Part shown: positions 44,540-53,114 of the stretch, piece after piece
How the letters are laid out: each line of letters begins with the position of its first letter
How positions within the stretch are numbered: the stretch's first letter is position 1
Source of the DNA: Halopelagius inordinatus
Lineage (GTDB): Archaea > Halobacteriota > Halobacteria > Halobacteriales > Haloferacaceae
Direction: 5' to 3'
DNA: 64,000 nt
Assembly: GCF_900113245.1 (NCBI RefSeq)
Contig: NZ_FOOQ01000002.1
Coordinates: forward strand, 372,001 to 436,000
Notes under the pieces: generated by a model
The model's input: the letters and a program-made list of their open reading frames with translations, nothing else
Told to the model about the DNA's origin: nothing
Database searches by the model: none
Made by a program: the position numbers and the translations under genes

Positions 44540-45595
44540 ATGACTACCACACGGACCGACGGCGGCAGCCCGGAACGGGTCGTCGTGCTCGCACACGAGA
44601 AGTTCCCCGAACGCGCGAAGACGGCCACCGGCGTCCTCAAATACGCCGACTACGACGTGGTCGCGGTGCTCGACCGGGACAACCCCGGTACCTCCGCGTC
44701 GGACCACAGACGCGACCTGCCGGACGTCCCCGTCGTCGCATCGATGGACGACGCGCCCGACGCCGACGCCTTGCTCGTCGGCATCTCGCCCATCGGCGGC
44801 GAGTTCGACGAGACGTGGCGCGACGACGTCCGAACCGCCATGGAACGCGGCTGTGACGTCATCGCCGGTCTGCACTACTTCCTCTCCGAGGACGAGGAGT
44901 TCGTCGAACTCGCGGACGAGTACGGCGTCGAACTGAACGACGTGCGAAAGCCTCACGACGACCTGACCGTCGCGCAGGGCCGGTCCGCCGACGTGGACGC
45001 CGACGTGGTTCTCACCGTCGGCACCGACTGTTCGGTCGGCAAGATGACCGTCTCCCTGGAACTGGTCGCGGCGGCGCGCGAACGCGGCATCGACGCCGGG
45101 TTCATCCCGACGGGGCAGACGGGCATCATGATAGCGGGGTGGGGGAACCCCGTCGACCGGGTGGTCAGCGACTTCACCGCCGGCGCGGTAGAGGAGATGA
45201 TTCTGGAAGTCGGCGACGACTACGACGTGCTGTTCGTGGAGGGACAGGGAAGCATCACCCACCCCGCCTACTCCGCCGTCACCTGCGGTATCCTCCACGG
45301 CGCGATGCCCGATGCGATGGTCCTGTGTCACGCCGAGGGGCGCGACGCCATCCACGGCTACGAGGAGTTCGAGATACCGCCCGTCTCGGAGTACGTCGGC
45401 CTCTACGAGAACCTCGCCGCGCCCGTCCACGAGGGGTCCGTCGTCGCGGGTGCGCTGAACACCTCCGGCGTCGAGGACGACGGCGCGGCGCGCGACGCCG
45501 TCGAGTCGTACGCGAGTTCGCTCGGCGCGCCCGCAACCGACGTGGTTCGCTTCGACGCCGACGAGATCCTCGACGCCGTGGTGGAGGAGAACTGA
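44540..45595 (+). CDS. dgcN: DUF1611 protein (DgcN-type N-acetyltransferase candidate)
   Basis: A 351-residue protein. The N-terminal Rossmann-like domain (VVVLAHEKFPERAKTATGVLKYADYDVVAVLD) and C-terminal P-loop domain (LTVGTDCSVGKMTVSLELV, then IPTGQTGIMIAGWG) are the DUF1611 signature. In marine bacteria DgcN, of this family, acetylates D-glutamate, and DgcA then converts the product to the L form. Here the next gene is an enolase-superfamily epimerase starting on the stop codon (TGATG, 1-nt overlap), exactly the DgcN-DgcA arrangement. The D-Glu role in this archaeon is inference. Confidence 0.85.
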   Translation: MTTTRTDGGSPERVVVLAHEKFPERAKTATGVLKYADYDVVAVLDRDNPGTSASDHRRDLPDVPVVASMDDAPDADALLVGISPIGGEFDETWRDDVRTAMERGCDVIAGLHYFLSEDEEFVELADEYGVELNDVRKPHDDLTVAQGRSADVDADVVLTVGTDCSVGKMTVSLELVAAARERGIDAGFIPTGQTGIMIAGWGNPVDRVVSDFTAGAVEEMILEVGDDYDVLFVEGQGSITHPAYSAVTCGILHGAMPDAMVLCHAEGRDAIHGYEEFEIPPVSEYVGLYENLAAPVHEGSVVAGALNTSGVEDDGAARDAVESYASSLGAPATDVVRFDADEILDAVVEEN

Positions 45596-46638
45596 TGGCG
45601 CTGACGACGGAGTTCGAACGGGCGTCGTTTCCGCTCGCGGACGACTTCACCATCGCCCGCGGGACGCAGACCGAAGCCGAGAACGTCGTCGTCCGAATCA
45701 CCGACGACGGCGGGATGACGGGCGTCGGCGCGGCGGCCCCCTCCGAGCATTACGGCGAGACGGCAGACACCGTCGAAGCGGTCCTCCCCGCGTTGCTTCG
45801 CGACGTCGAAACCGTCGGCGACGCCCACGCGATAGCGCGAATCGAGCGGCGGATGGCGGAGACGGTCAACGACAACCCGGCGGCCCGCGCCGCGGTCAGT
45901 ATCGCACTCCACGACTTGGCCGCGAAACGCCTCGGCCTCCCGCTCTACCGTCAGTGGGGGTTAGACGCCGACGACTGCCCGCCCACCTCCTTCACCATCG
46001 GGCTGGACGAAACGGAGCGAATCAGAGAGAAGACGGCGGCGGCCGTCGACGCGGGCTATCCGGTCTTGAAGGTGAAGCTCGGAACCGACCGCGACGAGGA
46101 GATAGTCGAAGCGGTCCGCGAGAGCGCACCCGACGCGACGATTCGCGTCGACGCGAACGAGGGGTGGACGCCCCGCGAGGCGGTTCGGAAGTCGGAGATG
46201 CTCGCGGAGTACGGCGTCGAGTTCGTCGAGCAACCGGTCGCCGCCGAGAACCCCGAGGGGCTGAAGTTCGTCTACGAACGGAGTGCGCTCCCCATCGCGG
46301 CCGACGAGTCCTGCGTGACGCTCGAAGACGTGCCCGCCGTCGCAGACCGGACGGACATCGTGAACCTGAAACTGATGAAGTGCGGCGGCCTCTCGGAGGC
46401 AAAGCGGATGGTCCACGCCGCCCGCGCGCACGGGCTGGAAGTGATGCTCGGTTGCATGGTGGAGTCGAACGCCGCCATCGCCGCCGCCTGCCACCTCGCG
46501 CCGCTTCTCGATTACGCCGACCTGGACGGTGCGCTCCTCCTCGACGAAGACGACTACGGGGGCGTGCCTATCGAAGACGGACGGATTCTCCTCGACGACC
46601 TGAACCGGAGCGGAACCGGCGCGCGGCGGACCGACTGA
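45595..46638 (+). CDS. dgcA: Enolase-superfamily epimerase (DgcA / dipeptide epimerase type)
   Basis: A 347-residue member of the muconate lactonizing enzyme branch. Acid-base lysines are Lys159 and Lys161 in PVLKVKLG and Lys262 in LKLMKCGG; metal ligands are Asp186 (VDANEGW), Glu212 (VEQPVAAENP) and Asp237 (ADESC). This pattern fits L-Ala-D/L-Glu dipeptide epimerases and N-acetyl-glutamate epimerases such as DgcA. Translationally coupled to the DUF1611 gene by a 1-nt overlap, so the pair probably processes one substrate. The specificity is not proven. Confidence 0.88.
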   Translation: MALTTEFERASFPLADDFTIARGTQTEAENVVVRITDDGGMTGVGAAAPSEHYGETADTVEAVLPALLRDVETVGDAHAIARIERRMAETVNDNPAARAAVSIALHDLAAKRLGLPLYRQWGLDADDCPPTSFTIGLDETERIREKTAAAVDAGYPVLKVKLGTDRDEEIVEAVRESAPDATIRVDANEGWTPREAVRKSEMLAEYGVEFVEQPVAAENPEGLKFVYERSALPIAADESCVTLEDVPAVADRTDIVNLKLMKCGGLSEAKRMVHAARAHGLEVMLGCMVESNAAIAAACHLAPLLDYADLDGALLLDEDDYGGVPIEDGRILLDDLNRSGTGARRTD

Positions 46639-46669
46639 GGCGTCTTCGGTCTCCGCACCTCGTTCGCCC

Positions 46670-48235
46670 TTACTCTCGGTCCCACGTCGCGAACGCCCGT
46701 CCGGTCGCCGCCTTCTCTCCGTACTCTCTTTGCATCGCGCGGACGGCGTCGGGGAGGGCGTCGCCCGCCTCTAACCGGTCGCGGACCCGAGCGCGTTTCC
46801 ACGCGCTCGGCGACGTGTGCGCCGCGCTCTGTCGGGCCTCGATGGGCGAGAGCAGCCACTCCGCCGCGTCGTCGAAGACGCCCAACTCGCGCAGGCCGTG
46901 TCGGGCGAGCGAGAACACCTCGTCGCGGACGGCGGGCGTCGCGTCGATTCGGTCGCCGTGGTTCCCGACCCACCGCAGGTCGGCGTCCGGGCCGTCCGCG
47001 ACGGCGGCGTAAAACGAGTCTCGGGCGTCCGCCCACGGGAGCGACTCCACGGGGTGGTCCGCGACGACGACGCCGTGGACGAGTCCGGCGACGAGCGCCT
47101 GCATCCCGACCGTATCGCGGACCGTCGGTTGCGTCGGGAGCGGTCGGTACTCGATTCGGACCGACGCGTCGTCGTTGTCGGGGCCCGTCGTCCGTCCGTC
47201 CCCGTCGTGGGGAACGTCGCCGCCGAAGACCGGCCGGACCCACCGCCAGAACGTGCCGCGCTTCGTGACGAACTCGGGGATAGAGGCGGCGTACGAGCCG
47301 TCCGCCTCCTCGTCCTCGCCGTCGTCGCTCGCGTCCGAGAGGACGGGCGCGAGCGTCTCGTCCGCGACGATTCGTTCGACGACGTCCTCCACGTCGCCGT
47401 AGTCCTCGGGAACGCGACATTTCTCTGCCCCGTCCACGTTGACCGAGCGTTCGAAGACCGGGACGCGACACTCGTGGGGCGTCTCCGCGAGTACCTCCTC
47501 GGCGTCGAGTCCCTCGTAGCGGTCGGCGGGGAGAAACGGCGAGTTGGCCGAAAGCGAGAGCACCGGCCCCATCGTCCGCGTCGCGACGTTCAGATACCGC
47601 GGGAGGTCAGTCGCCGTCGGAATCTGTAGATGCGGTTGGATCGACGTGGTCAGAGACTCCACGAGGATAGAGCGAGCGTCGTCGAGTCCCGGAAGCCCCA
47701 TCGAGATTCGACCGTCCGCGCGCGTCCGAATCGCGTCGTCCAACGCGACGTAGCGCGGAATCGGGCGCATGTGTTCGGCGCGAAACACGCCGTCTGTCAC
47801 CGCTCCGGCGTCGAGGTACGCCTCGGTGCCCTCCGCGGGCGGTATCGTCCACATCCCGTCGAGGACGACGCGTCGGTTCTCCTCGTCGAGCACCGCGCGA
47901 GCGCTCGAAAGCGCCGCCTCCAAGGCCGCCGCCTGCCGCCGGAACCCGGTTTCGGCCACCGAGTCCGGGTGCGTGTGCAGTTCGAGGTTGTGGACGCCCA
48001 ACTCCCGACTGCAGTGCGGAGCGTCGAACGCCGCCTCCGGGACGGCCGCGGGACGTCCCATCTCGTCTACGGCGTACGCCTCCAGTTCGAGCCCCACCGC
48101 GAAGTCCCGGTTGTCGAGTCGGCCCGAGCGGACGTCTTCGAGTACGTCGGCGGCCTGTGACTCGACGCGGCGGTCGAACTCGGCTCTGGTCTCTGGGTCC
48201 CGCGCGCGCCGGACCGCCTCGGTCACGTCCGTCAT
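46670..48235 (-). CDS. Glutamate-cysteine ligase-like (GCS2 superfamily) protein
   Basis: A 521-residue soluble protein. Resemblance to GCS2-type gamma-glutamyl ligases: VGLELEAYAVDEMGRP near residue 47, LGVHNLELHTHPDSV, then IQPHLQIPTATDLP, LSLSANSPF and VRIEYRPLPTQPTV. Haloarchaea use gamma-glutamylcysteine as a thiol, but their main GshA is shorter and this protein may act on another amine. It converges with the epimerase gene with a 31-nt gap, so is not in that operon. Confidence 0.65.
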   Translation of the reverse strand: MTDVTEAVRRARDPETRAEFDRRVESQAADVLEDVRSGRLDNRDFAVGLELEAYAVDEMGRPAAVPEAAFDAPHCSRELGVHNLELHTHPDSVAETGFRRQAAALEAALSSARAVLDEENRRVVLDGMWTIPPAEGTEAYLDAGAVTDGVFRAEHMRPIPRYVALDDAIRTRADGRISMGLPGLDDARSILVESLTTSIQPHLQIPTATDLPRYLNVATRTMGPVLSLSANSPFLPADRYEGLDAEEVLAETPHECRVPVFERSVNVDGAEKCRVPEDYGDVEDVVERIVADETLAPVLSDASDDGEDEEADGSYAASIPEFVTKRGTFWRWVRPVFGGDVPHDGDGRTTGPDNDDASVRIEYRPLPTQPTVRDTVGMQALVAGLVHGVVVADHPVESLPWADARDSFYAAVADGPDADLRWVGNHGDRIDATPAVRDEVFSLARHGLRELGVFDDAAEWLLSPIEARQSAAHTSPSAWKRARVRDRLEAGDALPDAVRAMQREYGEKAATGRAFATWDRE

Positions 48236-48285
48236 TTCCTAACTGTCAGCACTCCGTTGAATTGAGGTTTGCGGCGCGGCGCCTC

Positions 48286-49350
48286 TCAGTCGAGGTTCTC
48301 GCTTCGGTTCTCCGACCGAAGGATGAACGGTCCGATAGAGAGCGTCCGCTTGGCCGCCGTGGCGATGCGGAGGATGAACGATATCAGTATCGTGAAGGGG
48401 AAGACGGCGACGGCGACGGCCGCCGAGACGGTCCAAACCACGTTGCCGACGCCGAAGACGGTTCCCGTGATGGTTCCGGGGTCGTCGATGTAGAGGATGG
48501 CCGCAGTCGAGACGACGAGCGACGGCACCGCCGCGTACATCATCGCCCGCGAGAGGTTGATGAGTTCCCACTGGAAGTACAGCGTCTTGAAGTGCTCTCT
48601 GGCCGGGCCGAAGTACGTCAGCACGTTCACGAGTTCGTCGAACGCCTCCGAGACGGCGTCGGGGAGGTCCTCGTGTTCGTTTCTGAGACGTCGCGCCTGG
48701 TATATCTTCCACGAGTAGTTGAAGTCGAGTGCGGCGAACAGGACGTCGAACGTCCCGAACTGCCCCTCCTCCAGTTCGTCGGACACCTCCGAGGCGTTCC
48801 CGCGCAATCCGGCGACGTAGTCGTCGATGCGCGGCCCGAGTTCGTCCTCCCCGCTGAGGTCGTTCGCCGAGACTGCGTCGCCGAGTGCCTCCGCGCGGTC
48901 CGAGACTGCGACGACGAGAGCCCTGAGGAACGCGGAGGGCTCCGGCGGTGCCGCGGTGACGCTCAAGTCGTCCTCGACGTCGCGGCGGAACTCCATCGCG
49001 CCGGACATCCGCTGTCTCTGGTCGCCCAACGGACCGAGTTCCTGCGAGAGAACGAGCGAGTTGATGGAGACGACGAGCGTGACGCCGGTGATAGTCGCGG
49101 TCAGAAGCGCCTGAAACACCGTCTCGATGGGGTCGGACGACGCGACCACCGACTGCAGCGGTACCGGGTCGATGGCGCCGAGAACGACCAGCGACCCGAA
49201 CACGAAGAGGAGGGGGACGGCGGCGACGGCCCACCGATTCGCGTACAAAAGCAGCCACAGTTTCACTCTGTGTTCGCTCGCGCGTTCGCGCATCGTGTCG
49301 CTCGGTTCGCCTCCGTCCGACTCGGCGTCGTTCTCGTCGTCGAAACCCAT
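48286..49350 (-). CDS. Hypothetical haloarchaeal membrane protein
   Basis: A 354-residue protein with four hydrophobic segments: two near the N-terminus (LWLLLYANRWAVAAVPLLFV; FQALLTATITGVTLVVSI), a long cytosolic-type acidic middle domain (about residues 115-260), and two near the end (MMYAAVPSLVVSTAAILYI; VSAAVAVAVFPFTILISF). No family was recognised. ATG 49350 is chosen because GACTTTATC about 30 nt upstream forms a promoter box; a start 48 nt earlier is less likely. Located 56 nt after the PspA gene, it could be a membrane stress partner. Confidence 0.7.
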   Translation of the reverse strand: MGFDDENDAESDGGEPSDTMRERASEHRVKLWLLLYANRWAVAAVPLLFVFGSLVVLGAIDPVPLQSVVASSDPIETVFQALLTATITGVTLVVSINSLVLSQELGPLGDQRQRMSGAMEFRRDVEDDLSVTAAPPEPSAFLRALVVAVSDRAEALGDAVSANDLSGEDELGPRIDDYVAGLRGNASEVSDELEEGQFGTFDVLFAALDFNYSWKIYQARRLRNEHEDLPDAVSEAFDELVNVLTYFGPAREHFKTLYFQWELINLSRAMMYAAVPSLVVSTAAILYIDDPGTITGTVFGVGNVVWTVSAAVAVAVFPFTILISFILRIATAAKRTLSIGPFILRSENRSENLD

Positions 49351-49406
49351 CTGTCGTGAGAGACGTTCAGCGACGCGCGATAAAGTCGTCGTGGCCACTC
49401 GGGCCG

Positions 49407-50228
49407 TTACGCGTCGTCTTCGTTCCGCAGTTCTTCCAGTTCGGCTTCGACGTCTTCGTCCGCGACGTCGACGTCCGAGGACTCTACGTCCGCCGTCTCG
49501 CCGTCGTCGCTTTCGGTCTCCGGCGGGGAGCCTTTGCCCATATCGGCTTTCAGCGTCTCCAGTTCGGTGTCGACCTCTCGCGAGGACCGTCCGGATTCGA
49601 GTTCGCGGTCGATGGAGTCCTTATCGGAGAGGGCGTCGTCGAACGCGCCCGTGTCGGCGAGTTCGTCCATCGCCGCCGAACGCGCCTCCATCTCGTCGGT
49701 GCGGTCCTCCGCGCGTTCGAGTGCGCGGCCCACGTCGGCCATCTCGTCGCCGACGCCGGACATCGCCTCGGAGACGCGCGTGGAGGCTTCCGCCGCGTCG
49801 TACCGGGCCTTCATCGTCTCCTTTTTGGTGCGGAACTCCTCGATGCGGTTCTGAAGTTGGTTCTTCTTGTCGACGAGGCTGTCTTGGGTCTCTTGGAGGT
49901 TCGCAATCTGGGTCTCTAGGTCCTCTATCTGGTTCATCTTCGATTGCTTCTTCTCTAACGCCTGCCGCGCCAGGTCGTCGCGGTCCTGATTGACGGCTTC
50001 GCGCGCCTGTTCGTTGTGTCTCTCGACGTTCTCTTCGAGTCGGCGCTTTTGAATCTCCAGTCGCTTCTTTTGGGTCGTCAGGTCGGCGATACCCTGTTTG
50101 ACCTGCTGGAGTTCGTCTCGCATCTTCTCGTAGGAGTAGTCCAACGTCTCTCCGGGGTCCTCGGACCGATTGAGGATGGCGTTTATCTTCGACCGGATGA
50201 CGTACGACGTGCGCGAGAGGATTCCCAT
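49407..50228 (-). CDS. pspA: PspA/IM30 (ESCRT-III-like) family protein
   Basis: A 273-residue protein. MGILSRTSYVIRSKINAILNR forms the N-terminal amphipathic helix, followed by a long coiled coil (residues 30-165; QVKQGIADLTTQKKRLEIQK) and a Glu/Asp-rich tail. PspA proteins bind membranes and keep the bilayer intact; in halophiles they respond to membrane stress. GTTTTAAG about 27 nt before the ATG is a strong promoter box; the sequence just before the start (GGAGGT next to ATG) is too close to act as an ordinary ribosome binding site. The unknown membrane protein follows. Confidence 0.92.
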   Translation of the reverse strand: MGILSRTSYVIRSKINAILNRSEDPGETLDYSYEKMRDELQQVKQGIADLTTQKKRLEIQKRRLEENVERHNEQAREAVNQDRDDLARQALEKKQSKMNQIEDLETQIANLQETQDSLVDKKNQLQNRIEEFRTKKETMKARYDAAEASTRVSEAMSGVGDEMADVGRALERAEDRTDEMEARSAAMDELADTGAFDDALSDKDSIDRELESGRSSREVDTELETLKADMGKGSPPETESDDGETADVESSDVDVADEDVEAELEELRNEDDA

Positions 50229-50280
50229 ACCTCCTTTTTGGTCACGCCGGGCTTAAAACCTCACGCGAGAGAGAGGTCGT

Positions 50281-50949
50281 ATGGCCGAGACGGTACTCGT
50301 CCCCGGCGGCCGCGACGTTCGGGCATCGCTCGACGAGGCGGACGGAACGGACGCGACGGCGTGCGTCGTCGCCTGCCCGCCGCACCCCCAACACGGCGGA
50401 CACCGCGGCGACGACAGACTCGTCGCCGTGAGCGACGAACTGACCGCCCGCGGCGTCGATTGTCTCCGGTTCGACTACGGCGCGTGGGACGAGGGGCGCG
50501 GCGAGAAAGCGGACGCGACGAACGCCGTCGCGTGGGCGCGGGAGCGATACGACCGCGTGGGGCTGTTCGGGTTCAGTTTCGGCGCGACGACGGCGCTTCT
50601 CGCCGTCGCGGAGGGTGCCGACGCGGACGCGGACGCTGACGAGCGAAGCTCGTCATGCCGACGGACGCAGTCCGTCGCCGCCGTCTCCGCACTCGCGCCG
50701 ACGGCCCGCCTCGCGCAGGACTTAGACGTGGTCGCGTCGTTCGACGACATCCCGGTGCCCGTGCAGGTCCTCTACGGGACGCGCGACGATACGGTCGAGT
50801 GGGGTCCCGTGGTCGAACGCGCCCGCGAGACGCAGCAGTCGGTGGTGGAGTTCAGCGCCGACCACTTCTTCATCGGGCAGGCGGGGAAAGTCGCGGTTCG
50901 GGTGGCCGACTTCCTCCTGCCGTTCCTTCAGGTGGCGGACTCGCGGTAG
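50281..50949 (+). CDS. Alpha/beta hydrolase with an in-frame palindrome insertion
   Basis: A 222-residue hydrolase. Typical motifs: VVACPPHPQHGGHRGDD (oxyanion), LRFDYGAWDEG, nucleophile Ser in GLFGFSFGATTAL, then LYGTRDDTVEW (acid) and ADHFFIGQAG (His). It resembles the small dienelactone-hydrolase/COG2945 group. Residues 113-134 (DADADADERSSSCRRTQS) interrupt the fold between the nucleophile strand and the lid, and codons 120-132 are a double-palindrome element found also at 41.3 kb. Its product should still fold because the insert is in frame. The gene overlaps the end of the convergent membrane-protein gene by 22 nt. Confidence 0.82.
   Translation: MAETVLVPGGRDVRASLDEADGTDATACVVACPPHPQHGGHRGDDRLVAVSDELTARGVDCLRFDYGAWDEGRGEKADATNAVAWARERYDRVGLFGFSFGATTALLAVAEGADADADADERSSSCRRTQSVAAVSALAPTARLAQDLDVVASFDDIPVPVQVLYGTRDDTVEWGPVVERARETQQSVVEFSADHFFIGQAGKVAVRVADFLLPFLQVADSR
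50638..50676 (+). repeat. Double-palindrome element, copy 2 (inside a CDS)
   Basis: GACGAGC-GAA-GCTCGTC (7-bp arms), spacer ATGCC, then GACGGAC-GCA-GTCCGTC (7-bp arms). Read in frame it gives DERSSSCRRTQSV, nearly the peptide of copy 1 at 41286-41322 (DERSSSANRTQS), in an otherwise unrelated protein. Confidence 0.9.
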
Positions 50950-51326
50950 CCGACCCGAATCCAGACGGCGACGGCGACGGCCGCCGCCGCGACGACGAAC
51001 GTCCAGAACGCCGCCCACGCGCCGACGCCGACGTCCTCGAACGCGACGCCGACTGCGACACCGGCGACGAGAGCGACGGCGAACGGGGCGACGAACGGCA
51101 GGTCGGTCCAACTCCCGCCCGCGTTGTGGTACTCGACGGCGTACGCCCACAGGATACCGACGGTGAACTGGAAGCCGACGGCCCAAAGCAGGCCGTAGAA
51201 GACGCCGAAGACGACCGCCGGAAGCGAGAACGGGTCCGCCGTCTCCGATAGCGACCACGCCGTGCCGACGAGGAAGACGGCGACCAACAGACCGTGCCAC
51301 GGGCGGAGGCGTTCGCGGAGGGCCAT
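50928..51326 (-). CDS. Small multi-pass membrane protein (hypothetical)
   Basis: A 132-residue protein with four hydrophobic helices (GLLVAVFLVGTAWSL; VVFGVFYGLLWAVGFQFTVGI; FVAPFAVALVAGVAVGV; FWTFVVAAAAVAVAVWI). A VEYHNAGGSWTDLPF loop separates the second and third. No family was recognised. Convergent with the hydrolase, the two genes sharing 22 nt at their 3' ends. Confidence 0.65.
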   Translation of the reverse strand: MALRERLRPWHGLLVAVFLVGTAWSLSETADPFSLPAVVFGVFYGLLWAVGFQFTVGILWAYAVEYHNAGGSWTDLPFVAPFAVALVAGVAVGVAFEDVGVGAWAAFWTFVVAAAAVAVAVWIRVGYRESAT

Positions 51327-51370
51327 ACAAGACAGTTCAACGAGGTGTCACAAGAGGCTGCCGACTGACC

Positions 51371-51700
51371 TCAGTTGTATCCGCGCCACCTGCGTCCGCA
51401 CTCTTTGCATTTGAAGAATCGCGTCGGCGGTTCGTCGGCGGAGCCGGTCTGTTTGATGGTGTACCACGCCTCGCCGTGGCCGCAGTCGTCGCACGTCACG
51501 TCGGTGGCGGTGGGTTTGCCCTCGAAGTCGGCGCCCTCCTCGGTTTCGATGAGTTCGTCGCCGCTCTGTTCTTCGGTCGAGACGAACTGTGCCGCCAACT
51601 CTCGGTCCTGTTCGGCGGTGGTCCCGCAGTCGTCGTCGGTGCAGGCCATCTCGCCGTCTCGGTTGACCATCATGGAACCGCACTCGTCGCAAAACTGCAT
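51371..51700 (-). CDS. tfs: Transcription factor S (RNA polymerase cleavage factor)
   Basis: A 109-residue homologue of archaeal TFS, related to eukaryotic TFIIS and the RpoM-type polymerase subunits. It stimulates RNA cleavage by stalled RNA polymerase. Two zinc ribbons: Cys4, Cys7, Cys20, Cys25 in the N-terminal part and Cys70, Cys73, Cys98, Cys101 in the C-terminal part. The catalytic acidic pair is Asp89-Glu90 in QTGSADEPPT. The C-terminus RRWRGYN is typical. It lies 50 nt after the 178-residue zinc protein gene on the same strand and may share its transcript. Confidence 0.95.
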   Translation of the reverse strand: MQFCDECGSMMVNRDGEMACTDDDCGTTAEQDRELAAQFVSTEEQSGDELIETEEGADFEGKPTATDVTCDDCGHGEAWYTIKQTGSADEPPTRFFKCKECGRRWRGYN

Positions 51701-51750
51701 GAAGCGGTCTTCGCGCCGCGGACTGAAAGGCGTCTCGGACGCCGACCCGT

Positions 51751-52287
51751 TCACTCGGCGTCGTCCACCATCGGACAGTGCCGCACCCGGAAGTTGTCGG
51801 CGTCCACGACTTCGACGATTTCGGCCGCGCCGTGGTCGCACGCGAGTTCCGGCGGGTCGGCGAGATACGGACACTGCTCGCAGAACTCCGCTTTCGGGAC
51901 GACGTGGTCGTCGTGTCCCGCCCCCTCGTCGCCCGCCTCCGCCGCGGACGCCCCGGTTCCGACGCCCGCCGCGTTCGCGTCCGCGTCCTCCGCATCGGTG
52001 AGACTCGCCCACATCGTCTCTTCGTCCACGTCGCCCGCGCTCATCTCCTCGAAGAGGCCGTCTCTCTCCGCGGTCGAACGCGACGCGCGGCGTTCGTCGA
52101 CCCGACGTGCGAGGTCGGACAACGGAGCCGACTCCTCGGGCGTCTCCTCGCCCGTCCGTTCGTCGGGGGTCGGTCCGCCTCCGAGTTCGCCGTCGTCGTC
52201 CGCCGCCTCCAACTCGCGGCCGCGTCTGGTCGCGACGCGACGTGCGAGGTCGGAGAACGGGTCGCTCTCGCTCTCGTCGTCTCCCAC
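51751..52287 (-). CDS. Acidic protein with C-terminal zinc-knuckle cysteines (hypothetical)
   Basis: A 178-residue protein. Two LSDLARRV-type repeats (FSDLARRVATRR near the start and LSDLARRVDERR near residue 60) flank an acidic linker. The C-terminal 50 residues contain FCEQCPYLADPPELACDHG and VRHCPMVD, a candidate four-Cys zinc site. The start is GTG 52287, 2 nt after the stop of the CopG-like gene, implying translational coupling. No family was recognised; both neighbours also carry zinc-binding cysteines. Confidence 0.7.
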   Translation of the reverse strand: MGDDESESDPFSDLARRVATRRGRELEAADDDGELGGGPTPDERTGEETPEESAPLSDLARRVDERRASRSTAERDGLFEEMSAGDVDEETMWASLTDAEDADANAAGVGTGASAAEAGDEGAGHDDHVVPKAEFCEQCPYLADPPELACDHGAAEIVEVVDADNFRVRHCPMVDDAE

Positions 52288-52289
52288 GC

Positions 52290-53066
52290 CTACGCGCCCT
52301 CCTCGAAGAGGCCCTCGGGCGCCTCCTCGGTGTCGGGTCCTTCGAGTTTCGGACGGTTGCCGACGGTGAGCGTCGCGGTGCCGAAGAGACCCCGTTTCGG
52401 CCGCACGCCGTCGAACGTCGACGTGCAGTGCGGACAGTACGGTCCGTCGAGGAGGCAAACGGAGACGGACGCCTCGCAGTTCTCACAGGACGCTTTCTCG
52501 ATGCCGGTCCGGTTCGCCTCGCGCTTGAGTTCGGTCGCCGCGGCGGACTCGGCGTTCGACCGCTCTAACTCGTCGGCGCGGCGTCTGAGGTCCACCACGG
52601 CCGTCGCGAGGGTGTCGAGTTTCGCCTCGGCGTCGTCCGTCGTCTCGGTCAGATAGTCGAGAATCTCCTCGTAGTTTCCGAACCCGGCTTCGATCCGTTC
52701 GTCCAACGCCGTCAACTCCGCGTCGATTTCGTCGACGCGCGCGGACGTCTCCGGGTGGTCGTGACCGACGGGGGCCTTCTCGTCGGCTTCGCGCTTCACT
52801 TGGACGACTCTCTCTCGGACGTCTGTCAGTTTCTCGTCGAACTCCGCCTCCAGTTCGTCGAGGCGGCCCGTCAGTTCGTCGCGTCTCGACCCGTCCTCGT
52901 CGCTCGCCGCCGCGTCGGCCAGCGATTCGTGGTTCTCGTCTACGAGACGGTACGCGGTGACTGCGCGTGATACGACTTCCGCGCGACTCGTCCCGAGTTC
53001 CTCGGCCTTCCGGTCGAGCCATCGCGTGAGTTCGTCTGACAGTGACTCCACCTGCTCCCCTCCCAT
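52290..53066 (-). CDS. CopG-like protein with coiled coil and zinc ribbon
   Basis: A 258-residue protein. Residues 5-45 resemble a ribbon-helix-helix DNA-binding domain (SLSDELTRWLDRKAEELGTSRAEVVSRAV). A coiled coil covers 60-165, and the C-terminal part holds CENCEASVSVCLLDG and YCPHC, a probable zinc ribbon. It may be a DNA-binding protein or an adaptor. GTTAAGTAAG centred 27 nt before the ATG marks its promoter, so it is the first gene of the set continuing with the zinc-knuckle protein and TFS. Confidence 0.78.
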   Translation of the reverse strand: MGGEQVESLSDELTRWLDRKAEELGTSRAEVVSRAVTAYRLVDENHESLADAAASDEDGSRRDELTGRLDELEAEFDEKLTDVRERVVQVKREADEKAPVGHDHPETSARVDEIDAELTALDERIEAGFGNYEEILDYLTETTDDAEAKLDTLATAVVDLRRRADELERSNAESAAATELKREANRTGIEKASCENCEASVSVCLLDGPYCPHCTSTFDGVRPKRGLFGTATLTVGNRPKLEGPDTEEAPEGLFEEGA

Positions 53067-53114
53067 TCGTGCGAACGTTACGTTGTTCTTACTTAACTAT
53101 TTCCGGGAGAGCTG

